This document shows positions 51,453 through 60,047 of a DNA stretch of 64,000 nt, in pieces. The notes beneath the pieces are model-generated. The model did no database searches. It was not told the origin of the DNA and saw only the letters and a program-made list of their open reading frames with translations. The translations under genes and the position numbers were made by a program. This DNA is from JAUIET01 sp039111475 (GTDB lineage Bacteria > Pseudomonadota > Gammaproteobacteria > Pseudomonadales > JAUIET01): the NCBI GenBank assembly GCA_039111475.1, contig JBCCIP010000030.1, positions 11,419 through 75,418 on the forward strand, read 5' to 3'. Each line of letters begins with the position of its first letter. Within the stretch, counting starts at the first letter, position 1.

Positions 51453-54440
51453 ATGATCACAAGACACTATCAGAAACAAACTTTACATCTGAAACTTGTT
51501 ACTTACACGTCGATGTTCTTGTTTCTCATTGGCCTAACTCCGCTGTATGCCGGAGCCCAGGACAACTACGTGCCGATCTTTGAATCATTGCAGATAAAAC
51601 AGAAGCAAAACGCCCAACGCGCAGCACCAAATGGCCAAGACCCTGAGCCAGACGATCAGGCGCTTGACATGAGGCTTCGAATTCAAGCAGAGCCCGAGCA
51701 AGAAGGCCAGGAGTCGACCTTAGTTGCTCAAATCGCTGAAAAGCTGAAAGGCGTCAGTTTGGAGGAGCAACGGCAAACACAAGAGTTAGAGCACCTCTTG
51801 GGGCAATTTGGCTACGATGTATTTCCGAAGCTCGGTTCCAACTCTACTGGACCTAAAAATGTACCGGTTCCGCAGGGCTATCGAGTAGATACCGGTGACA
51901 CGCTGATCGTTCAAATTTACGGTAAGCGAAACGTTGAATATCGCCTGGTGGTTACCCGCGAAGGTCAATTGCTCATTCCAGAATTTGGGCCTGTGCAAGT
52001 GGCGGGCCTGAGCTTCGCTGAAATCAGTGATCTTATAAGCGCTAGTTACGCTGAAAGAGTGATCGGTGCCAAAGCAGTGGTAACTATGGGCGCTGTTCGC
52101 AATATACAGGTGCGACTAACCGGCGATGTACTTTATCCGGGAGTAATAAATGTAAGCGGGCTCTCCACCTTAATCGATGTCTTACTTTCTTCCGGTGGTA
52201 TCAAGTACAGCGGTTCCTTGCGCAACATCCAGCTTAAGCGATACGGCAAGGTTCAAGTGACGCTCGACCTTTATGATCTGTTACTAAGAGGTAGCGCCAA
52301 AAATGACATGCGGCTGCGCCCCAACGACGTCATATTTGTTCCACCTATAGGACCTGTTGTCAGCATTGGTGGCGATGTGCAACGTCCGGGCATATACGAA
52401 GTTACGGCAGAGAAAACAGTTGATGACGCGATCAAGTTGGCCGGTGGATTGCTTGCAAGCGCGTCGTTGGAACATTCACACGTAGAGAGAATCGTGTCAG
52501 GGGCGTACAGGACACTTGTCAATCCATGGGCAAGAGGTATATCTGTCGATGAGCGCAAGAGTCGAATTCGATTGTCACCCGGCGACTTTATAAGAATTTT
52601 GCCAATGGACGAAAAGCTCGACGGTGTCGTGGTTCTTGAAGGGCATGTGAAGAGACCAGGCGGTTACGAATATACGCCCAAAATGCGCTTTAACGACCTG
52701 CTGGGTAGCTACCAGGATTTTTCGGCAGGCGCCGATCATACTTTTGCACTGATAAAGCGGGAATTGCCGCGTACCGGCAAGTCTGAAATCGTCTATGTAG
52801 ATATTGAGAAAGCGCTTTCGTTTCCTGAAGGTTCACACAACGCTCCGCTGCAGTCCAGAGATACAGTAAAGATATTTTCGGTCAAGGAATCTCGGGCAGA
52901 GCAGCTTAAAGAGTTGGTCAAAGCCATGAAAGAGGAATCTTTGGATCGCTCATTAGCCAGCGTTTTCACGATTCGCGGTCATAGCCGTTACACGGGCGAG
53001 TTTCCACTACAGCGCAATTCCAGATTGTTGGAAGTACTGCGTATTGGTGGAGGAATACTAAGTGGCACGGATATGGTGTACGGGGTTGTTGGTCGCACAG
53101 AGCCGTACAGCAAGCAATTGCGAATACAGTCATTCAGTCTGGGTGATGCGATTGCCGACCCGGAGGGTAGGAACAATCCACTGATCAATCCTGGTGACCG
53201 AATCTATCTTTTTAACGACGATATCAACCGTTCCGAATTGCTAGCAGATGAACTGAGCCGCTTGAGAGAGCAATCCAGTTACTCTAATTCAGAGCTGTTA
53301 GTGCGCGCCAACGGGCGCGTAAAAAGCCCAGGTAGCTACCCGCTGACAAAAGGCATGCGCCTCAGCGATCTTTTGTGTGCTGCTAATGGTCTGAACAAGA
53401 AAGGTTTTGGTGCCAAAGCGGAACTATCAAGAGTTCAGATTTCCGAGGGAGAGCGAAAGACTGTACACCATCTGGATGTTGATGCGCGCACCATTGTAAA
53501 ACTCTGTGTTACTCAAAAAAAACTACTCTCGGAGTTGCAACACTTACGTTTCCAGAACGATACGGAAAAAAATCGATTTAAGCAGTCTCTCACGCCAATG
53601 CTTAGTGATTGGACGGACGGCTATGCCGATGATGCACTAAATCCAGAACTTGTGCCTGGTGATGAGCTCACGTTTGTCGAAAAACCGGGTTGGCAGGATT
53701 CAGCCAGAGTCCTGCTGAGTGGCGAAGTAGGTAAGCCTGGTACCTATGTCATTGAGCGTGGAGAAACCTTGTGCCAGGTTCTTAAAAGAGCCTCGGGGCT
53801 CGCGCCCGATGCGTACCCGTTTGCTGCGGAATTCACCCGTGTTTCGGTTCGCGATATCCAACAGGACACTCTGGACAGCATACAAAACCAGTTAGATGAC
53901 CTGTTGGTGGAGCTGTCACTGTCACATTCTGCTCGCAATAGCGAGAAAACACCGGCTGGCAACAGCAAAGACGAGTACATAAAAATTATTAGACAGCTGG
54001 AGCGGGCACAGCCCTCCGGGCGAATGGTTGTTGACGTAAAGGGTGCGGCAAAGTGCAAAAAGCGCTCCGACATTGTGTTGGAAGATGGCGACACGCTGCA
54101 TGTACCAAGAGTGCCCAAGCAAGTGTACGTATCCGGTCAGGTTTACGTACCTACTACCCATATGTACAGGGAAAACCGACGCGCTGTGGATTACATCAAC
54201 ATGAGCGGAGGAGCCACGGTTCTCGGTCGACTAAAAGACGCGTATGTGATGCAAGCCAACGGAGAAGTGGTAGCCGTCAGGCGCGGTCGAAAATCAAACA
54301 AGGTTTTGAAAATGAAAGTTCGCCCTGGAGCCAAGATAATTGTGCCGCTCAATGTTGATCGGATGAACACAACCGAGAAGGCGCAGTCCTGGACCAAGGT
54401 GTTCCTTGAGACGGCCATACTGGCCGGAGTTATTCTTTAA
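51453..54440 (+). CDS. Giant Wza-like polysaccharide export protein with seven SLBB-type domains
   Basis: 995 residues (Wza is about 380). Signal peptide at residues 1-36. A charged linker, then the export domain at about 135-215: YRVDTGDTLIVQIYGKRN, VVTREGQLLIPEFGPVQVAG. Then seven SLBB-like units with the pattern V-x-x-x-G-x-V-x-x-P-G-x-Y: VRLTGDVLYPGVINV, VSIGGDVQRPGIYEV, VVLEGHVKRPGGYEY, FTIRGHSRYTGEFPL, VRANGRVKSPGSYPL, VLLSGEVGKPGTYVI and VYVSGQVYVPTTHMY. A short C-terminal hydrophobic helix follows. It should form the outer-membrane/periplasmic export channel. First gene of the operon from the sigma-54 promoter at 51399. Confidence 0.88.
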   Translation: MITRHYQKQTLHLKLVTYTSMFLFLIGLTPLYAGAQDNYVPIFESLQIKQKQNAQRAAPNGQDPEPDDQALDMRLRIQAEPEQEGQESTLVAQIAEKLKGVSLEEQRQTQELEHLLGQFGYDVFPKLGSNSTGPKNVPVPQGYRVDTGDTLIVQIYGKRNVEYRLVVTREGQLLIPEFGPVQVAGLSFAEISDLISASYAERVIGAKAVVTMGAVRNIQVRLTGDVLYPGVINVSGLSTLIDVLLSSGGIKYSGSLRNIQLKRYGKVQVTLDLYDLLLRGSAKNDMRLRPNDVIFVPPIGPVVSIGGDVQRPGIYEVTAEKTVDDAIKLAGGLLASASLEHSHVERIVSGAYRTLVNPWARGISVDERKSRIRLSPGDFIRILPMDEKLDGVVVLEGHVKRPGGYEYTPKMRFNDLLGSYQDFSAGADHTFALIKRELPRTGKSEIVYVDIEKALSFPEGSHNAPLQSRDTVKIFSVKESRAEQLKELVKAMKEESLDRSLASVFTIRGHSRYTGEFPLQRNSRLLEVLRIGGGILSGTDMVYGVVGRTEPYSKQLRIQSFSLGDAIADPEGRNNPLINPGDRIYLFNDDINRSELLADELSRLREQSSYSNSELLVRANGRVKSPGSYPLTKGMRLSDLLCAANGLNKKGFGAKAELSRVQISEGERKTVHHLDVDARTIVKLCVTQKKLLSELQHLRFQNDTEKNRFKQSLTPMLSDWTDGYADDALNPELVPGDELTFVEKPGWQDSARVLLSGEVGKPGTYVIERGETLCQVLKRASGLAPDAYPFAAEFTRVSVRDIQQDTLDSIQNQLDDLLVELSLSHSARNSEKTPAGNSKDEYIKIIRQLERAQPSGRMVVDVKGAAKCKKRSDIVLEDGDTLHVPRVPKQVYVSGQVYVPTTHMYRENRRAVDYINMSGGATVLGRLKDAYVMQANGEVVAVRRGRKSNKVLKMKVRPGAKIIVPLNVDRMNTTEKAQSWTKVFLETAILAGVIL

Positions 54441-54458
54441 AGCTTAGTGGAGATACAA

Positions 54459-55394
54459 ATGTCATACACAGCAGAAACGAGTGAGTTGCCTGGTCTTGAG
54501 TTCGACTTGCTCGAGTACCTGATACCAGTGTTCACCCATTGGAAACTAATTTTACTCAGCGCAATGTTTGCTTCAGTGGTCACGTGGTTTGTTGCTTCAG
54601 ACGCTGAAAAACTCTACGAGGCCTTTGCCACCGTAACTGTCGCGGATGCCCAAGAAATCGGAGGCGTGTCTCCGGATGAACGTCGAGCCCCGGAAGTGAT
54701 TACGTTGGTGGAGCATGGTTTTGTGATGGGTTCAATACGAAATAACCAATTACAAACAACGCTCGCCAGGCTTCAGTCCAGGGCGTTTACTACGTATTTC
54801 ATCCAACAATATTCCGTCCAGCAGGCGTTTCATCCGGAAAAATGGAATGTATCTCAGCAGCGTTGGACTACAGGCTCAGCGCCTTCAATTGGTGAAGATC
54901 GAAAGCGGTTTGTTGAGATGGTGAGGTCAATCGAGCACAACCCTGACAATGACGTTATCAGAATTGCTATGCGCTGGCATGATCCAGTTATGGCAAGAAA
55001 TTGGGCCAATGAGTATGTAGCAGCATTTAACCAATACAGTCGCGATCGGGCCTTGGCTGAAGTCGATCGCAGAATGCAATTTTTGCAAAGTAAGTTGCAA
55101 AGTAATGAAATTGTAGAAGTCGATAAATCGATTTATCGACTCATGGAGGCGCAAACGGCTATCGCTATGCTTGCGAAGTCCAGGGAGGAGTACGTGATAG
55201 AGGCGCTTGATCCCGCCATTCTTCCATTTTCGCAATTCAACATGTCTGCCAAGAAAAAAACCGTCATTGCGGGTATGGCCACCACTTTACTTACCTGCTT
55301 TCTAATTATGGCACGTGTGTTGCAATTAAAGATCTGTGCAGAGCTGAAACGCTTCGCAAATCGCAGCAGCAACGATAAGCGTCCAACTTTCTAA
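54459..55394 (+). CDS. Wzz-like chain-length determinant (no kinase domain)
   Basis: 311 residues from ATG 54459 (GGAG upstream). Two transmembrane helices: KLILLSAMFASVVTWFVA near 27-46 and VIAGMATTLLTCFLIMARVL near 260-282; between them a long periplasmic helical part (LQSKLQSNEIVEVDKSIYRL). The C-terminal BY-kinase Walker motifs of Wzc are absent, and no separate tyrosine kinase is seen in the window. It would set polymer length with the export protein just upstream. Confidence 0.8.
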   Translation: MSYTAETSELPGLEFDLLEYLIPVFTHWKLILLSAMFASVVTWFVASDAEKLYEAFATVTVADAQEIGGVSPDERRAPEVITLVEHGFVMGSIRNNQLQTTLARLQSRAFTTYFIQQYSVQQAFHPEKWNVSQQRWTTGSAPSIGEDRKRFVEMVRSIEHNPDNDVIRIAMRWHDPVMARNWANEYVAAFNQYSRDRALAEVDRRMQFLQSKLQSNEIVEVDKSIYRLMEAQTAIAMLAKSREEYVIEALDPAILPFSQFNMSAKKKTVIAGMATTLLTCFLIMARVLQLKICAELKRFANRSSNDKRPTF

Positions 55395-55428
55395 AACTGA
55401 GCACATAAATTCTCACTGGAGACAGATC

Positions 55429-57033
55429 ATGATTCCATCGCCCTCGCTAAGCACCCACGATACTGTTATCGAACCGCACTTGAATAGAGAGCGTTTTCTG
55501 TCGATGGGGATCCCGGTGGACAACGTGTCACCTGGACAAGCGATTCAACGCATTCTGCATATGATAAATCAGTTCAAGGTAGATCAGCGGGCACGTTTGG
55601 TTGCAACACTGAACGTTGACTTTGTTGTTAACGCGCAGGGCTTGCTGTATCGCCGACCCAAGCACCCTGAGCTGCTACAAATTCTGCGTTCGGCGGATAT
55701 GGTCACCGCAGACGGCTTTCCCATTGTGCTGCTCGGAAAAATCGCGGGCAGCCAAATAGAATCCAGGGTTACCGGCGCAGACTTGGTGCCTGCATTAGCG
55801 AAAACGTTTGCTCGTACTGGAAACTCCATGTATTTGCTTGGTGGCGCCGCGGATTCGGCTAATGTCGCAGCGAATCGTCTTGTTCACGAAAATCCTGACC
55901 TGACAATCGCGGGTGTCTCATCGCCTATGATCGCTATAGAAGGCGAGGGGTTGCTAACCAGCATTCAGCAAGATCAAAAAATTGTCGATGAAATAAATCA
56001 ATCTGAAGCAGACGTATTGTTGCTGGGGCTAGGTAATCCAAAGCAGGAGCTATGGTTTCAAAGAAACAGGCATCGCCTGAAAGTGCCAGTTACGATTGGG
56101 GTTGGCGGCACGTTCGAGTTCATTGCGGGCAATGTTAGGCGTGCACCTCTATGGGTGCAGAAATCGAATCTAGAATGGGTTTATCGAATTACGCAAGATC
56201 CCAAACGACTATTGAAGAGGTATTTCGTAGGTTTGTTGAAGTTTGGACTCCTATTGCTTCCACTTCTTCTAATGCGATTTAAATACCAGCATCAGCGCAT
56301 CGAATGTGGCAATAGCGCCAATGTGGCCTGGAAAATTATTTGGGGTTCTCGAACACAGATTATTCGCACAACGGTAGCGCCCGAAAATGTGACGTACGAA
56401 TGGTTGTCACGGCTGGAAACCTCCATGCATCAAGATGAGTCAAGTTTACTCTTTATCGATTGTTCGTCAGTAAGGCGAATAGAGCTTGCTGGGCACCAGA
56501 TGTTTTATGACCTTGGGCAGCGTTTCAAAAGAGGACGGCATAAGGGCGCGCTTATTGGCTTGTCACAGCGAGTACAGAGAAGCCTGAAGGTGAGTAGAGC
56601 CCTGGACGGTTTCGATGAGAGAGTTTTGAACCAGTCACCGAGCGACATGATGACACATAACCAAAACGCGAACTCAGATCTAAGCTGCCAGAGTTTTCTG
56701 CTGGAAAAATCGACGCTCATTTTTTTGAATGGACAGGCAGATCGTCAATCACTGCAAAAGACAGCCATTGTTGAGAGCATAAACGACATCTTGAGCAAAC
56801 GGGATTGTATCGTCGACCTACGTTATTTGGTGTACATAGACGCTGGCGCAATTATCGATCTCTATCAAGTCGCATCCAAGTTGGAATCTGCTGGTCACCA
56901 ACTCTTTTTGAGTGGTTTGAGTGCCGATCTAGTGAGATCGATCGAGTTAATGAAGTTACCCACACCATTCAATATCGTTGAAGATGGTTTCTTTAGCAAC
57001 ATTCTCTGCAACTCCATAGGCCAAGTACAATGA
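55429..57033 (+). CDS. WecG/TagA/CpsF glycosyltransferase fused to a transmembrane helix and two STAS-like domains
   Basis: 534 residues. Residues 20-255 match WecG/TagA (GT26): FLSMGIPVDNVSPGQAIQRI, SADMVTADGFPIVLLGK, MYLLGGAADS, LLGLGNPKQELWFQRNR, GVGGTFEFIAGNVRRAP and LEWVYRITQDPKRLLKRY. A hydrophobic helix follows (about 263-283). Then come two similar STAS-like units: LLFIDCSSVRRIELAGHQMF and CIVDLRYLVYIDAGAIIDLY. STAS domains bind partners and are often regulated by phosphorylation. A GT with two STAS domains is unusual. Stop overlaps the next ATG (ATGA). Confidence 0.82.
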   Translation: MIPSPSLSTHDTVIEPHLNRERFLSMGIPVDNVSPGQAIQRILHMINQFKVDQRARLVATLNVDFVVNAQGLLYRRPKHPELLQILRSADMVTADGFPIVLLGKIAGSQIESRVTGADLVPALAKTFARTGNSMYLLGGAADSANVAANRLVHENPDLTIAGVSSPMIAIEGEGLLTSIQQDQKIVDEINQSEADVLLLGLGNPKQELWFQRNRHRLKVPVTIGVGGTFEFIAGNVRRAPLWVQKSNLEWVYRITQDPKRLLKRYFVGLLKFGLLLLPLLLMRFKYQHQRIECGNSANVAWKIIWGSRTQIIRTTVAPENVTYEWLSRLETSMHQDESSLLFIDCSSVRRIELAGHQMFYDLGQRFKRGRHKGALIGLSQRVQRSLKVSRALDGFDERVLNQSPSDMMTHNQNANSDLSCQSFLLEKSTLIFLNGQADRQSLQKTAIVESINDILSKRDCIVDLRYLVYIDAGAIIDLYQVASKLESAGHQLFLSGLSADLVRSIELMKLPTPFNIVEDGFFSNILCNSIGQVQ

Positions 57034-58064
57034 ATCAATCGGTTTACATAGTTTTGCTTAACTGGAACGGTTGGGGAGACACGATTGCCTGCCTGGAATC
57101 GGTGTTCGGCCTTCAGGACGTGAGTTTCAAGGTAATAGTGTGTGACAACGACTCAGGCGATGGTTCGCTGGAATGTATCCAGCAGTGGGCTTCCGGTCGA
57201 CTGCGAGCTGTCAAACCAAGCCATTCCAGACTTGCCAGGCTCCAAGAGGCCGGCTCGCCAGAGAATTTAAAGCATCGAACCATAATGGCTTCGGAATTGG
57301 GAGACCTACCTTTTGATGATGCCAGCGAACTGACAATTATTGATAACCAGGCGAACCTGGGCTTTGCCGCTGGAAACAATACGGGTATTCGCTATGCGCT
57401 GGCTCAAAAGGATATGAGCCATGTATGGTTGTTGAATAACGACACGCTGGTAGAGCCATGCGGTTTGAGGAAAATGTTAGATAGGTCAGCGGTTACTGGT
57501 CAGCGATTTGTTTGTGGTTCACGCATTATGTTTTACGACAACCCCTCGGTCATTCAGGCCATCGGAGGGAATTCGTATAATCCGTGGACTGGAAACGCAA
57601 GCCAGTCATTGGGAAGGTATCTACCTGAGAACACCGAGCTGGATGTTGCGTCCTATGAGTCGGCATTGGATTATGTGTGCGGTGCATCCATGCTTGTGCC
57701 CAGGCGTTTTCTTCATGAAGTTGGATTAATGCAGCCGGACTATTTTCTCTACTATGAGGAAATCGATTGGATTACCAGGGCGTCGCCTAGTTTCAAAAAC
57801 TGCGTTGCAATTGATTCAGTGGTTTATCACAAAGAAGGAAGCTCGATAGGGTCGGCGTCCTTCTCACGCAGGTCATCAGCACTCTCTGAGTTTTACATGT
57901 TTCGCAACAAGTTGAGATACACCCGGCGTTTTCATTGGTACGCTCTACCAACGTGCTACCTGTCTTCGTGGCTGCAATTCGCCAATAGAATTCGACAAAA
58001 ACGATTCAAGAATGCGCTTGTTATTGCCGCGACCCTGTTGGGTTTCCGTGCATACGGCTCTTAG
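57030..58064 (+). CDS. Glycosyltransferase family 2
   Basis: 344 residues. VYIVLLNWNGWGDTIACLESV and VIVCDNDSGDGS form the nucleotide-sugar end of the GT-A fold; VWLLNNDTLVEPCGL holds the DxD-type motif (NNDT), and GGFD-like region is seen as YYEEIDWITRA. It is rhamnosyltransferase-like. ATGA overlap with the WecG-STAS gene implies coupling; the Wzy gene follows. Confidence 0.88.
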   Translation: MNQSVYIVLLNWNGWGDTIACLESVFGLQDVSFKVIVCDNDSGDGSLECIQQWASGRLRAVKPSHSRLARLQEAGSPENLKHRTIMASELGDLPFDDASELTIIDNQANLGFAAGNNTGIRYALAQKDMSHVWLLNNDTLVEPCGLRKMLDRSAVTGQRFVCGSRIMFYDNPSVIQAIGGNSYNPWTGNASQSLGRYLPENTELDVASYESALDYVCGASMLVPRRFLHEVGLMQPDYFLYYEEIDWITRASPSFKNCVAIDSVVYHKEGSSIGSASFSRRSSALSEFYMFRNKLRYTRRFHWYALPTCYLSSWLQFANRIRQKRFKNALVIAATLLGFRAYGS

Positions 58065-58083
58065 GTTTCTGGTATCGCGCACC

Positions 58084-59331
58084 ATGGTTCAGATACGCAT
58101 TGCCGTCTCTACTACACCGATTGTAAGCGTGCTTGCGTTCATTGCCATGTTTGCCGGTTTTCAGGGTGGGCGTTACCTATACGCAAATCGCTTACAAGAG
58201 CTTGGCATATTCTGTGCTTTGCTGCTATTTGTCTGGGGTGCGTGGTTGTCACTGTTTAGGTTGCAAAAATCTGAGTGGCGCAACTGGACCTACAAGCCAT
58301 CAGTCTTATTGTTAGGGATTATGCTTCTTGGCAGTATTACTTTCGCTCTTAACTTTTCCGACAACGTGTTATTCAGTTTTTTTGCGTCACGTGAATACCT
58401 GTTGGGTTTTCTAGGCCCTGGCTTGTTTCTCCTTTGCCGCTCTGGATATCCCATTGAACATTTCGAGCGGGTTTTCTGGTGCGTACTACTGGCATTGCTA
58501 ATCAACTACCTTTATTTCTACGCCACCTTGGACCTAAGAGCAACGTTCTTTTCCCCTGACCATACTGTTAGCAATTTGGTTACCTATGACGAGTGGCGTG
58601 GTTTTCGATTGAAACCGCCGACATTCGCCATCATGGTTGCCTTGATGGCATCACTTCTGCTGATTCTTCGTTTCGGTTTCACAATACAACTGCTAATGGC
58701 GCTGCTTATGTTTGGGCTTAGCGTCTACATTTGGTCGATAGTGCAGTTTCGATCAACCTTGGCGACAATGTTGCTCGCCATGTTCTTGTATCCTTTGCTG
58801 CTGCGTAGGCCAGAAAGATTGCAGTATTTTTGGCTGTTGTCCCCTCTGATTATTCTTGCGACGCCTATTGTTTTTCACATGGTGTTGGAGCAGTTTGCTG
58901 GCGCTGATGGTGGTGGCTTGCGCTTAAGATCGTTTCAAACCGCACTGGGCGGCTTTATGGAGCGGCCGATGTTGGGTGCCGGTGAAGATAATAGCTACGG
59001 CAAAACGTACCAGATGCTGTACGGCAAAACGTTTTATCCTTCTGACCTTGGTATGGTGGGTACACTGTTTAAATATGGAGCTTTTGGGCTGGGTCTGTAT
59101 CTCTATGTGCATGTCCATATTGTTCGCTCGCTTCTCATTGCCAATGCTCGATATGCTGATGTCTATGGGCGGCACAATGCGCTGCTTTGGGCCGTACTTA
59201 TGTTTTCTGTGGCCCAAACATTCAACCTGATATTGAATCCTGGTTTGTCCTATGCCCCCGGAATCACCATGGGCTCCGTTGGCCTGGCATTAGCAGGGCT
59301 CTGGCGGGTGCATCTGAGTTTCGCAAAATAG
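58084..59331 (+). CDS. O-antigen polymerase-like membrane protein (Wzy)
   Basis: 415 residues from ATG 58084, with no good ribosome site; the frame extends back to 58012 inside the GT2 gene. About 11 transmembrane helices, with a large central loop (GADGGGLRLRSFQTALGGFM) and the motif RPMLGAGEDNSYGK characteristic of Wzy_C/O-antigen ligase family (PxxGxG-like). It polymerises the lipid-linked repeats in the periplasm. Last biosynthetic gene of the operon. Confidence 0.8.
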   Translation: MVQIRIAVSTTPIVSVLAFIAMFAGFQGGRYLYANRLQELGIFCALLLFVWGAWLSLFRLQKSEWRNWTYKPSVLLLGIMLLGSITFALNFSDNVLFSFFASREYLLGFLGPGLFLLCRSGYPIEHFERVFWCVLLALLINYLYFYATLDLRATFFSPDHTVSNLVTYDEWRGFRLKPPTFAIMVALMASLLLILRFGFTIQLLMALLMFGLSVYIWSIVQFRSTLATMLLAMFLYPLLLRRPERLQYFWLLSPLIILATPIVFHMVLEQFAGADGGGLRLRSFQTALGGFMERPMLGAGEDNSYGKTYQMLYGKTFYPSDLGMVGTLFKYGAFGLGLYLYVHVHIVRSLLIANARYADVYGRHNALLWAVLMFSVAQTFNLILNPGLSYAPGITMGSVGLALAGLWRVHLSFAK

Positions 59332-59332
59332 G

Positions 59333-59357
59333 TTGCAAAATGCATTGCAATATGCAA
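59333..59357. promoter_or_regulatory. Tandem TTGCA-N3-TGCAA sites after wzy
   Basis: TTGCA-AAA-TGCAT (59333-59345) and TTGCA-ATA-TGCAA (59345-59357) share one base, the same 12-bp arrangement as at 47539. Located about 150 bp upstream of the sigma-54 promoter at 59505. Confidence 0.75.
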
Positions 59358-59487
59358 TTTTTCTGGCGCACATTGCCATCGTCAAAAAAATGTTCGAATG
59401 AGTCCGCCATTGAGCGGAGCCCTATGAGGGTGAAGGAGAAAAAAATCTCTAAAAAACATGCACATAGAGAATAAATTGAATAACGCG

Positions 59488-59500
59488 CTGCATTTTGCAA
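59488..59500. promoter_or_regulatory. Ninth activator-site copy, next to the promoter
   Basis: CTGCA-TTT-TGCAA at 59488-59500, 4 bp upstream of the sigma-54 -24 region. One half-site has C at its first base. Confidence 0.6.
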
Positions 59501-59504
59501 ATAG

Positions 59505-59520
59505 TGGTCCATTCTTTGCT
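59505..59520 (+). promoter_or_regulatory. Sigma-54 promoter for the response-regulator operon
   Basis: TGGTCCATTCTTTGCT, GG and GC 10 bp apart. Predicted +1 about 59531, 70 nt before ATG 59601. It suggests that the regulator operon is itself RpoN-dependent, probably autoregulated. Confidence 0.75.
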
Positions 59521-59600
59521 GTAGGGAATGTGAAAGATGATTTCAACGTTTAGTTCTCCATAACGTAGCGTGAATCTGAACGAGTAATAGGGAGAGATCT

Positions 59601-60008
59601 ATGATCAGGAATACCAGCGTTCTTTTAGTTGAGGACAGTGTTTCGTTATCCGCGGTGTATCAGGCCTATTTGTCAGAGGATAGTTTTGTTGTACAGACGG
59701 TAGGAACGCTTGAGGACGCCCGGGCGGCTCTGTCCCAGCAAGAACCGGACATCGTATTACTTGACCTGGAACTTCCAGACGGCAACGGCATCGATTTGCT
59801 AAAAGAGCTCTCTCAGGGTGCCAGCCAATCGGAAGTCATCATTATGACGGCTTACGGGTCCTCCGATCTTGCGGTTGAAGCGATTCGGATGGGCGCTTTC
59901 GATTTTCTAACCAAGCCATTTGATGCCTCTCGTTTACTTGTCACCATCGAAAACGCAACGCGGCATCAGCAATTACACCGAAAAGTGCAGGTGTATTCGG
60001 AGCTTTAA
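59601..60008 (+). pseudogene. Sigma-54 response regulator, receiver half (ends at internal TAA)
   Basis: 135 residues: TSVLLVEDSVSLSAVY, DIVLLDLELPDGNGI (phospho-Asp55), VIIMTAYGSSDLAVEAI and FLTKPFDASRLL. It ends in QVYSEL then TAA (60006-60008). The same frame continues REQYCDFIGKSLAMQ, the usual beginning of the AAA+ domain, so this looks like one gene split by a nonsense codon. The closest type is the EPS-associated sigma-54 response regulator group (PrsR-like). Marked pseudogene because the full protein cannot be made without readthrough or a sequencing error. Confidence 0.8.
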
Positions 60009-60047
60009 AGAGAGCAATACTGCGACTTTATCGGAAAATCGCTGGCG

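Noticed and set aside
59374..59388. TGGCGCACATTGCC as a further sigma-54 promoter after wzy
   Set aside because: GG and GC are only 8 bp apart instead of 10.
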